NCBI GenBank assembly: GCA_018399635.1
Contig: JAGYOH010000002.1
Span: forward strand, 1 to 64,000
From: Clostridia bacterium
GTDB lineage: Bacteria > Bacillota > Clostridia > Peptostreptococcales > Acidaminobacteraceae
Reading direction: 5' to 3'
DNA: 64,000 nucleotides
Part shown: positions 9,476 to 16,682 of the stretch, one piece after another
Position numbering within the stretch: position 1 is the stretch's first letter
How the letters are laid out: each line of letters opens with the position of its first letter
Translations under genes and position numbers: made by a program
The notes under the pieces: generated by a model
Seen by the model: only the letters and a program-made list of their open reading frames with translations
Databases searched by the model: none
What the model was told of the DNA's origin: nothing

Positions 9476-9504
9476 ATTATAAGGGTTTTACGTGAAGTTG
9501 TAAA
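9476..9504 (-). promoter_or_regulatory. Sigma-70-type promoter of the GGDEF gene
   Basis: On the minus strand TTTACA (9499-9504) and TATAAT (9476-9481) are separated by 17 bases. Transcription would start near 9469, giving a leader of about 105 bases. Confidence 0.75.
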
Positions 9505-9523
9505 CATTACAAGGCCGCTTTGA

Positions 9524-10711
9524 TCACGCCTCTTCGAGCAAGTCGAGGATGGCCGTCACATAGACCTTGACCCCCACCTTGAAGAGTTCCTCGTCCAGAT
9601 CGAAGGCGGGATGGTGGAGTTCATGGATGATTCCCTTGGCCTCATTGCGGGTGCCGATGTAGAGATAGGTCCCCGGCCTCTCCATGGCGAAATAGGAAAA
9701 ATCCTCGGCGCTCATGGAGGGGTACTTGACGGGAACCACTCCTCCGGGTCCCAGGGCCTCCCTGGCGGAAGCCATGACCTTGAGGGTGAGTTCCTCGTCA
9801 TTGATGGTGGGGGGGAACCGCTTGTGGTAGGTGAATTCAAAGTCCGCCCCGTAGGTGTCGCAGATCCCCCGGATCACCGCCGCCATCTTGTCCTTGATGA
9901 CGTCCCGGATCTCGTTCTGGTAGGTCCTGACGGTGCCCTTGAGCCGACAGACCGCCGGTGTGACATTGTAGGCGTCCCCGGCGTTGAAGGCGGTGACGCC
10001 GATCACCACGGGTTCAAAGGGATTGAGGACCCTGGCCACCCCCGCCGGCAGTCCCGTCACCACCTGGGCCCCCACCATGACGGGGTCCACGGTGAGATAG
10101 GGTTTGCCCACATGACCGCCCTTTCCCCGGATGACGATGTCGAAAATATCCGGAGAGGCCATGACGGCTCCGGTCTTGATGCCCACGGTGCCCACGGGAA
10201 GCTCCGGCCAGACATGGCCGCCCAGAACATAATCCACCCGGGGGTTTTCAAGCACCCCTTCCCGGACCATGGGCTCGGCACCCCCCTCGGATTCCTCCGC
10301 CGGCTGGAATAGAAACTTGACCTGGCCCTTGAAATCCTCCTTCAGATCATTGAGGACCATCAGGGTCCCCAGGGCCATGGTCATATGGGCGTCGTGGCCG
10401 CAGGCGTGCATGACGCCGGGATTCAGTGACTTGTAGGGCTTGTCTCCCTCTTCTGAAATAGGCAGGGCGTCCATGTCCGTCCTGAGGGCGACGGTCTTTC
10501 CCGGTCCCCCGCCCTTCAAGGTGGCGGCCAGGGCGGTCCCCGTCAGGCCCTCCTGATGGACAAGGTCATAGTCCTTTAGAAAATCCTCAATGAAGGCCCG
10601 GGTCCCGACCTCTTCAAAGCTCAGTTCGGGCATCCGGTGAAGCTGCCGGCGCATGGCCACCCATCCGTCGAAGTATTTTTCGATGAGTTCATCGACTCGC
10701 TGGTCCATCAT
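9524..10711 (-). CDS. M20 family amidohydrolase (N-acyl-amino-acid/hippurate type)
   Basis: This 395-residue cytoplasmic metalloenzyme would cleave an acyl or peptide bond next to an amino acid. Metal-binding motifs of peptidase family M20D are present: TDMDALPI, MHACGHDAHM, FQPAEESEGGA and, near the C-terminus, SAEDFSYFA. A dimerisation domain (about 180-295) interrupts the catalytic domain. The start is one of two adjacent ATG codons (10711 or 10708) after AAGGAGAGG. It is divergent from the peptide transporter operon at 10981-16419, so it may act on imported peptides or conjugates. The substrate cannot be read from the sequence. Confidence 0.88.
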   Translation of the reverse strand: MMDQRVDELIEKYFDGWVAMRRQLHRMPELSFEEVGTRAFIEDFLKDYDLVHQEGLTGTALAATLKGGGPGKTVALRTDMDALPISEEGDKPYKSLNPGVMHACGHDAHMTMALGTLMVLNDLKEDFKGQVKFLFQPAEESEGGAEPMVREGVLENPRVDYVLGGHVWPELPVGTVGIKTGAVMASPDIFDIVIRGKGGHVGKPYLTVDPVMVGAQVVTGLPAGVARVLNPFEPVVIGVTAFNAGDAYNVTPAVCRLKGTVRTYQNEIRDVIKDKMAAVIRGICDTYGADFEFTYHKRFPPTINDEELTLKVMASAREALGPGGVVPVKYPSMSAEDFSYFAMERPGTYLYIGTRNEAKGIIHELHHPAFDLDEELFKVGVKVYVTAILDLLEEA

Positions 10712-10805
10712 CTATTTCATCCTCTCCTTCAGTGAATTGCTGACCTATTGAAAATGCAAGTCTGATGCCAAGGATTTTTGCCGGAATCGACCCCCGGACC
10801 GGTCC

Positions 10806-10851
10806 TTTACAGGACTTACAGTTGGTTTTATATTTTCGTATGTCCTGTAAA
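10806..10851. promoter_or_regulatory. Long inverted repeat upstream of the dpp sigma-54 promoter
   Basis: TTTACAGGAC (10806-10815) is the exact reverse complement of GTCCTGTAAA (10842-10851), with 26 bases between. The centre is about 80 bases upstream of the -24 element, the usual place for enhancer-binding protein sites. An extra half-site TTACAG lies at 10816-10821. Confidence 0.6.
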
Positions 10852-10907
10852 ACGGGGAAAAGGGTGAAAAAACCCCGCTTTTCCCCCCACCCCTCCCTGC
10901 CGCCTCT

Positions 10908-10922
10908 TGGCATCACTCTTGC
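10908..10922 (+). promoter_or_regulatory. Sigma-54 (-24/-12) promoter of the peptide transporter operon
   Basis: TGGCAT-CACTC-TTGC fits the sigma-54 consensus with exact spacing, 58 bases upstream of the first gene start. The same TGGCAT variant is used at the glnA promoter (3159-3173). Confidence 0.85.
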
Positions 10923-10980
10923 ATAATAAGTTGACGTACGGTTAACATGAGAGACACTATAAGGATTGGAGAGGTGAAAA

Positions 10981-12591
10981 ATGAAAAAGTATCTAAGTTT
11001 CCTGCTCATTGCGATTCTGGCCCTGTCCCTGGTCGCCTGTGCCAGCCAACCCGCGGAGGAGCCGGCACCGGCTGAAGAACCCGCCGCTGAAGAACCCGCC
11101 GCCGAAGAGCCCGCCGCCGAGGAACCTGCCGGAGACAGCAAGTACGGCGGGGAAATCGTCATCACGGACTTCCCCTTCACCGATGTGAAGTCCCTGGATC
11201 CCCATGTGGTCAGTGCCGCCGGAGAAATGCGACACATTGAGAACATGTACAACGGACTCCTGCGATACAAGGAGGGGACCTACGGTGAAGTCGAGGGAGA
11301 CCTGGCCAAGAGCTATTCGGTTTCCGACGACAACCTCACCTACACCTTCGAGCTTCATGAAGGGGTGACCTTCCACAACGGCGATCCTTTGACCGCCGCC
11401 GACGTGAAGTATTCCATTGAAAGAATCATCGAGCAGGAGGTCAGAGCCTCCTACTTCGCGGGTCTCGTCAGCATTGAAACCCCCGACGACACCACCGTGG
11501 TCATCACCCTGGAAAAACCGGTGGCCCCCTTCACCACCTTCCTGGCCAACCCCATGACCGCCATCGTCAACAAAAACGTGGTGGAAGCCAATGACGGCTC
11601 CCTGGCCACCGTCGATGCCGGCAGCGGCCCCTTCATGCTGGATTCCTGGCAGAAGGACCAGCAGATGACCCTGGTGAAATTCGACGATTACTTTGAAGAA
11701 GGCCTGCCCTATCTCGACAAGGTGGTCCTCAAGCCCATCCCCGAGGAATCCGCCAGAAACACCGCCCTTCGCACCGGTGAAGTGGATCTGATCCTCCAGG
11801 TGGACGCCAAGGATGTCATGACCCTTGAAAAAGAAGACGGCATCGTCATCGATTCCGTTCCAGGCAGCTACTGGGAGTACATCGGCATGAACATGCGCGA
11901 GGGTCCCCTGGCCGTCAAGGAAGTGCGTCAGGCCATCGCCCACGGCATCGACAAGGAAGCCATGAACCAGGCCATCAAATTCGGTGAAGCCACGGTCCTC
12001 ACCGGCGCCATGATTCCTCCGGGACACTGGGCCTACGCCGATCTGGACATGTACCCCGCCCAGAATCTCGAGAAAGCTGAAGAACTCCTGGCCGCAGGCG
12101 GCTATCCCGACGGCTTCGCGGTCGAGATGATCGTCCTCTCCAACAGCGACATCGCCATCGCCGCCGCCCAGATGACCAAACAGCAGCTGGCCCCCCTGGG
12201 CATCGACGTCACCGTCAGCGCCCTTGAGTCCGGCGTCTACTTTGAGAAACTGGGTTCAGGAGACTTCGAACTCACGGAAATCGGCTGGGTGGGCTTCATC
12301 GATCCCGACGAATTCCTCTACAACATCTTCTACACCGACGGCATGTGGAACCAGCAGGGTTACTCGAATCCGGAATTCGACGCCCTCCTCGACCAGGGCC
12401 GCACCACCCTTGACCAGGCCGCCCGAAAAGAAATCTACTACGAAGCCCAGGACATCCTGGCTGACGACGCTCCCATGGCCTTCCTCTACGTGAACAACCA
12501 GATTTCCGCCTACAGAGACCATGTGAAGGGCTTTGACGTCAACGCCACCGTCACCTTGAAGTCACTCAAAAACACCTGGCTGGAAAAATAA
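10981..12591 (+). CDS. dppA: Peptide ABC transporter substrate-binding lipoprotein
   Basis: This is the extracellular solute-binding protein (536 residues, SBP_bac_5 family) of a dipeptide/oligopeptide importer. A lipoprotein signal ends in LVAC with the lipidated cysteine at residue 20. A low-complexity linker of AEEP units spans residues 25-50. The mature domain starts GGEIVITDF and contains the family signature region around YNGLLRYKEG and DPLTAADVKYSIERI. ATG at 10981 follows GGAGAGG. It is the first gene of an operon with two permeases and two ATPases, behind a sigma-54 promoter. The dpp name reflects family similarity; specificity for dipeptides, oligopeptides or nickel is not proven. 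Confidence 0.92.
   Translation: MKKYLSFLLIAILALSLVACASQPAEEPAPAEEPAAEEPAAEEPAAEEPAGDSKYGGEIVITDFPFTDVKSLDPHVVSAAGEMRHIENMYNGLLRYKEGTYGEVEGDLAKSYSVSDDNLTYTFELHEGVTFHNGDPLTAADVKYSIERIIEQEVRASYFAGLVSIETPDDTTVVITLEKPVAPFTTFLANPMTAIVNKNVVEANDGSLATVDAGSGPFMLDSWQKDQQMTLVKFDDYFEEGLPYLDKVVLKPIPEESARNTALRTGEVDLILQVDAKDVMTLEKEDGIVIDSVPGSYWEYIGMNMREGPLAVKEVRQAIAHGIDKEAMNQAIKFGEATVLTGAMIPPGHWAYADLDMYPAQNLEKAEELLAAGGYPDGFAVEMIVLSNSDIAIAAAQMTKQQLAPLGIDVTVSALESGVYFEKLGSGDFELTEIGWVGFIDPDEFLYNIFYTDGMWNQQGYSNPEFDALLDQGRTTLDQAARKEIYYEAQDILADDAPMAFLYVNNQISAYRDHVKGFDVNATVTLKSLKNTWLEK
11053..11130 (+). repeat. Tandem AAEEP-coding repeats in the lipoprotein linker
   Basis: Residues 25-50 are an AEEP-rich repeat encoded by nearly identical 15-base units. 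It forms a flexible acidic tether between the lipid anchor and the binding domain. Copy number could vary by slippage. Confidence 0.8.
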
Positions 12592-12605
12592 GTGCCATTT
12601 AAGGG

Positions 12606-12637
12606 AAAGCCGGCTTCCTTAAGCCGGCTTTTCTTTT
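12606..12637 (+). terminator. Intra-operon hairpin (partial terminator/attenuator)
   Basis: AAAGCCGGCTT (12606-12616) pairs perfectly with AAGCCGGCTTT (12621-12631) over a four-base loop, followed by TCTTTTC. Placed after the binding protein and before the permeases, it would let the binding protein be made in excess, as is common in such operons. Confidence 0.75.
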
Positions 12638-12665
12638 CATCATCTCAAGGAGGTGCTCAAACAAG

Positions 12666-13607
12666 GTGCTAAAGTATATCCTCAAAAGAATTCTAGTGGC
12701 ACTGCCTGTCATTTTCGGCATATCCATCATTGCCTTTTTTTTGATTCGACTGGTTCCCGGAGACACCATCACGGCTCTCCTGGGCGCCAATTACAATGAA
12801 GAGCAGGCCCTGATCCTGAGGGCCAAGTACGGCCTGGACCAGCCCCTGCCGGTCCAGTACCTGATCTGGCTCAAAAACGTCCTGGCCGGCGATTTCGGAA
12901 TCTCCTTCTTCACCAAGGAGCCCGTGGTCAAGATCATCATGGAGCGCCTGCCCGTGACCCTGGAGCTCATGCTCATCAGCCTGCTCTATTCCGTTTTCGT
13001 GGCCATTCCCCTGGGCACCATCGCCGCGGTCAAGCGGAATTCCGCCACGGATTACGGCGCCAGTGTCTTCGGTCTCCTGGGCGTGTCCATCCCCAACTTC
13101 TGGCTGGGCATCCTGCTCATCGCCTTTTTTTCACTCCATCTCAGGTGGCTCCCCTCGGGAGGCTTCGTCAGCTTCGGGGTGGATCCCCTTGAAAATCTCC
13201 GCCACATGATCATGCCATCCATCGCCCTCGGAACCGCCGTGGGGGCGGTCATCATGCGGATGACCCGCTCCTCCATGCTCGAAGTCCTCGGACAGGAATA
13301 CATCAAAATGGCGGACGCCAAGGGCGTGACCAATAGACGTCTGATCTTTCACCATGCCCTGAAAAACAGCTTCGTGCCCATCGTCACGGTCCTGGGCATC
13401 CAGATGGGCTACCTTCTGGGAGGCAGCGTGGTCATTGAAAAGATCTTCGCCCTGCCGGGCATCGGACAACTGTCCCTGCAGGCCATCACCAACCGGGACT
13501 ACGCCCTGCTGCAGGGCTGCATCCTCCTCATCGCCACCGGCTTCGTGGTGATCAACCTGGTGGTGGACATCATCTATGGCTTTTTGGATCCAAAAATACG
13601 CTACTGA
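12666..13607 (+). CDS. dppB: Peptide ABC transporter permease, DppB type
   Basis: This 313-residue inner-membrane permease has six hydrophobic segments. The first is at residues 9-30 (ILVALPVIFGISIIAFFLI). The cytoplasmic EAA loop that contacts the ATPases is visible around GQEYIKMADAKGV and HALKNSFVPI. The C-terminal segment ends YGFLDPKIRY, typical of DppB/OppB. The start is GTG at 12666 after GGAGG at 12649-12653. It would pair with DppC to form the channel. Family assignment is secure; substrate is not. Confidence 0.92.
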   Translation: MLKYILKRILVALPVIFGISIIAFFLIRLVPGDTITALLGANYNEEQALILRAKYGLDQPLPVQYLIWLKNVLAGDFGISFFTKEPVVKIIMERLPVTLELMLISLLYSVFVAIPLGTIAAVKRNSATDYGASVFGLLGVSIPNFWLGILLIAFFSLHLRWLPSGGFVSFGVDPLENLRHMIMPSIALGTAVGAVIMRMTRSSMLEVLGQEYIKMADAKGVTNRRLIFHHALKNSFVPIVTVLGIQMGYLLGGSVVIEKIFALPGIGQLSLQAITNRDYALLQGCILLIATGFVVINLVVDIIYGFLDPKIRY

Positions 13608-13622
13608 CAAGGAGGTCGTCTT

Positions 13623-14462
13623 ATGGGCGAAACATGGTACCGCTTTAGAAAAAACAAACTCGCCTTCACCGGATTTGCCATTTTGATGGTCTTCGTGTTC
13701 CTGGCGATTTTCGCACCCCTCATCGCACCCTACGATCCCTTCACCATGCACGTGGAGGATCGTCTGCAGACCCCCGGCTCAAACTACCTTTTCGGGACGG
13801 ACCAGTTCGGCCGTGACATCCTCAGCCGGATCATCCACGGCGCCAGAATCTCCTTCCAGGTGGGCATCATTTCCGTGGGCATCTCCCTGGTGGCCGGCCT
13901 GGCCCTGGGCATCGCCGCCGGCTACTACGGCAAGTGGGTGGACATGGTCATCTCCCGTCTCATCGATATCATGTTTTCCTTCCCCGATATCTTTCTGGCC
14001 CTGGTCATCATGGCCATCCTGGGGACCAGTCTCACCAATGTCATGATCGCCATCGGCATCGTCTACACCCCGATTTTCGCCAGGATCGCCCGGGGGGCCA
14101 CCCTCACCGTCAAGGACAACGCCTACATCGAGGCGGCCCGGTCCATCGGGGTGGGGGATTTCATGACCATCCTGCGGCATATCCTGCCCAATATCATGGC
14201 CCCCCTCATCGTCCAGACCACCCTTTCCTTCGGCTTCGCCATCCGGTCCGAAGCGGCCCTGAGTTTTCTGGGCCTCGGCGTCCAGCCCGACGTCCCCTCC
14301 TGGGGCATCATGCTCAACGAAGGCAAGGAATGGCTGGAACTCGGCTGGTGGATCGCCTTTTTCCCGGGTCTGGCCGCCACCCTGGCCATCCTCAGTTTCA
14401 ATGTCCTGGGGGACGGCCTCAGGGACGCCCTGGACCCCAAACTCAGAAATGAATCCGAATAA
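13623..14462 (+). CDS. dppC: Peptide ABC transporter permease, DppC type
   Basis: This 279-residue permease begins with a short cytoplasmic arm (WYRFRKNKLAFTGFAIL) and carries the N-terminal OppC/DppC signature APYDP and FGTDQFGRDILSR. Six membrane segments follow, and the EAA loop is at YIEAARSIGVGDF with HILPNIMAP. The C-terminus LGDGLRDALDPKLR is characteristic of the family. ATG at 13623 follows AAGGAGG, 15 bases after dppB. It forms the heterodimeric channel with the preceding permease. Confidence 0.92.
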   Translation: MGETWYRFRKNKLAFTGFAILMVFVFLAIFAPLIAPYDPFTMHVEDRLQTPGSNYLFGTDQFGRDILSRIIHGARISFQVGIISVGISLVAGLALGIAAGYYGKWVDMVISRLIDIMFSFPDIFLALVIMAILGTSLTNVMIAIGIVYTPIFARIARGATLTVKDNAYIEAARSIGVGDFMTILRHILPNIMAPLIVQTTLSFGFAIRSEAALSFLGLGVQPDVPSWGIMLNEGKEWLELGWWIAFFPGLAATLAILSFNVLGDGLRDALDPKLRNESE

Positions 14463-14477
14463 AGGAGGCGATTCCTA

Positions 14478-15458
14478 ATGGCTGAAGTCATTTTAGACGT
14501 CCAAAACCTCAAAACCCATTTTAGAACCCATCAGGGGATTGTCAAAGCCGTGGACGGGGTCAGTTTCAAGGTCCACCGCGGCGAAACCTACGCCCTGGTG
14601 GGAGAATCCGGCAGCGGCAAAAGCGTCACCTGCATGACCGTCATGGGCCTCATCGGCAAGAAGAAGGACGAGGTGGTCACCGGAGACATCTACTTCAAGG
14701 GGACCAACCTCACCAGGCTCTCCCTGGAGGACCGCCGCCGGCTGCGGGGCAAGCACATGGCCATCATCTTCCAGGACCCCATGACCTCCCTCAATCCCGT
14801 CTACACCGTGGGCACCCAGATCGCTGAGATGCCCATCATCCACGAAGGCAGTGACAAGAAATCCGCCTGGCAGGTGGCGGTTGAAATGCTCCGCAAGGTG
14901 GGAATCCCCTCCCCCGGGGACCGGGCCAGGGACTACCCCCACCAGTTCAGCGGCGGCATGCGGCAAAGAGGGGTCATCGGCATGTCCCTGTCCCTCGATC
15001 CCGACCTCCTCATCGCCGACGAACCCACCACCGCCCTGGATGTCACCATCCAGGCCCAGATCCTGGACCTCATGAAGGATCTCAAGGACCAGACCAACGC
15101 CGCCATCGTCATGATCACCCACGACCTCGGGGTGGTGGCCCAGATCGCCGACCATGTCGGGGTCATGTACGCCGGCACCATCGTGGAAACCGCCGACGTC
15201 AGGACCCTCTACAAGGACCCCCGCCACCCCTATACCCGGGGACTGCTCAACTCCATTCCCAAGCCCGGGTCCAAGGACCGGCTGGAGATCATCAAGGGTC
15301 AGCCGCCGGACCTGCACAATGTGCCCAAGGGCTGCAGCTTCTCCCCCCGCTGCCCCTACGCCCATGACCGCTGCCAGGAGGCGCCTCCGGTGGTGGAAGT
15401 GGCGCCGGGACACCAGGTGGCCTGCTGGCTCATGAAGGAGGATCAAGACCATGCCTGA
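14478..15458 (+). CDS. dppD: Peptide ABC transporter ATPase, DppD type
   Basis: This 326-residue ATP-binding subunit has Walker A GESGSGKS, Q-loop FQDPMTSLNPV, the ABC signature FSGGMRQR, Walker B LLIADEPTTALD and H-loop ITHDLG. The C-terminal oligopeptide-transporter extension contains four cysteines (CSFSPRCPYAHDRC and a later C), which in DppD-type proteins may bind an iron-sulfur cluster. ATG at 14478 follows AAAGGAGG. It overlaps the next gene by eight bases, so the two ATPases are translationally coupled. Confidence 0.93.
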   Translation: MAEVILDVQNLKTHFRTHQGIVKAVDGVSFKVHRGETYALVGESGSGKSVTCMTVMGLIGKKKDEVVTGDIYFKGTNLTRLSLEDRRRLRGKHMAIIFQDPMTSLNPVYTVGTQIAEMPIIHEGSDKKSAWQVAVEMLRKVGIPSPGDRARDYPHQFSGGMRQRGVIGMSLSLDPDLLIADEPTTALDVTIQAQILDLMKDLKDQTNAAIVMITHDLGVVAQIADHVGVMYAGTIVETADVRTLYKDPRHPYTRGLLNSIPKPGSKDRLEIIKGQPPDLHNVPKGCSFSPRCPYAHDRCQEAPPVVEVAPGHQVACWLMKEDQDHA

Positions 15459-16419
15459 TAAACCACTCATCGAGGTCCGGGGCCTCAAAAAACACTTTCC
15501 CGTCAAGGCCCCCTTCCTGTCCGGGGAAAAACTCCTGGTCAAGGCGGTGGACGGTCTCGACTTCAACATCTATCCCGGGGAGACCCTGGGTCTGGTGGGG
15601 GAATCCGGCTGTGGCAAGTCCACCACCGGCAGACTCCTCCTCAGACTCCTCGAGCCCACCCAGGGGCAGGTCTTCTTCGAAGGCCAGGACCTCACCGCCC
15701 TCAAGCAGCAGACCCTCAAGGCCATGCGGCGGAACTTCCAGATGGTCTTCCAGGATCCCTACGCCTGTCTCAACCCCCGGCTCAAGGTCAAGGACATCCT
15801 GAACGAACCCCTGGCCACCCACCACATCGACCCCAAAAGCCGAAAAAAGATGATCCTCACCCTCCTGGAGCAGGTGGGAATCCCCAAAAGCTACATGGAC
15901 CGCTATCCCCATGAATTCAGCGGCGGCCAGCGACAGCGCATCGGCATCGCCAGGGCCCTGAGTCTCAACCCCAAGTTCATCGTCGCCGACGAACCCGTGG
16001 CGGCCCTCGATGTCTCCATCCAGGCCCAGATTCTCAATCTCATGAAGGACCTGCAGCAGGAACTCAACCTCACCTACCTCTTCATCGCCCACGATCTCAG
16101 CGTGGTGCAGTATATTTCCGACCGCATCGGGGTCATGTATCTGGGACAGCTCGTGGAACTCACCCGGACCGAAAAACTCTTTGACAACCCCTCTCATCCT
16201 TACACCCGGGTCCTCCTCAGCGCTGTCCCTGTACCGGATCCCGACCACGTCTATGAAGCCTCCACCATCGTCAAGGGAGAAATCCCCAGCCCCATCAACC
16301 CTCCCTCGGGATGCGCCTTCCATCCCCGCTGTCCCCACGCCATGGCCGTCTGTTCCAGGGAAAAACCCGTGATCAAGGACATCGGCGACGGCCACAAGGT
16401 GGCCTGTCATCTCTACTGA
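15451..16419 (+). CDS. dppF: Peptide ABC transporter ATPase, DppF type
   Basis: This 322-residue second ATPase completes the heterodimeric motor. It has Walker [10 protein letters not shown]-loop [11 protein letters not shown], signature FSGGQRQR, Walker [13 protein letters not shown] and the H-loop IAHDLS. The C-terminal region has the cysteine set [17 protein letters not shown] at 15451 is read from within the end of dppD after GGAGG. It is the last gene of the operon; a clear terminator follows at 16453-16481. Confidence 0.93.
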   Translation: MPDKPLIEVRGLKKHFPVKAPFLSGEKLLVKAVDGLDFNIYPGETLGLVGESGCGKSTTGRLLLRLLEPTQGQVFFEGQDLTALKQQTLKAMRRNFQMVFQDPYACLNPRLKVKDILNEPLATHHIDPKSRKKMILTLLEQVGIPKSYMDRYPHEFSGGQRQRIGIARALSLNPKFIVADEPVAALDVSIQAQILNLMKDLQQELNLTYLFIAHDLSVVQYISDRIGVMYLGQLVELTRTEKLFDNPSHPYTRVLLSAVPVPDPDHVYEASTIVKGEIPSPINPPSGCAFHPRCPHAMAVCSREKPVIKDIGDGHKVACHLY

Positions 16420-16452
16420 CAAGGTATCCCGGACACCTCAACAGTCCCTGAA

Positions 16453-16481
16453 AAAATCGCAGTCGACCCGGCTGCGATTTT
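16453..16481 (+). terminator. Terminator of the peptide transporter operon
   Basis: AAAATCGCAG (16453-16462) pairs perfectly with CTGCGATTTT (16472-16481) over a nine-base loop, followed by GTTCTT. Confidence 0.85.
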
Positions 16482-16556
16482 GTTCTTCCCGGCGGGACCC
16501 TGCCCTTGATCCCACCAGCCTTTTGTCTGACTGCCAGCCCCGCATCCTCCGGAAAC

Positions 16557-16591
16557 AAAAAAGGATCCCAATCATCATGGCATCCTTTTTT
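16557..16591. terminator. Bidirectional terminator before the convergent activator gene
   Basis: AAAAAAGGAT (16557-16566) pairs with ATCCTTTTTT (16582-16591). It can end minus-strand transcription from the activator gene 92 bases away. I see no gene between 16420 and 16682. Confidence 0.75.
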
Positions 16592-16682
16592 GGGGTGAAA
16601 ATTCTGAATCCGAGGTCGGCTGAAGGGGAACTTGCCGGTATCGCCTTGTTCATCCTCTTTGCAGGGCGCCCGCTGCCCTTGC

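Noticed and set aside
9364-9523. Cyclic di-GMP riboswitch before the GGDEF gene
   Set aside because: The conserved CACGCACAGGGCAAACC core is absent; only generic hairpins are seen.
16420-16682. Possible small minus-strand gene between transporter and activator
   Set aside because: The 71-codon reading spans two terminators, lacks a ribosome site and shows no family.
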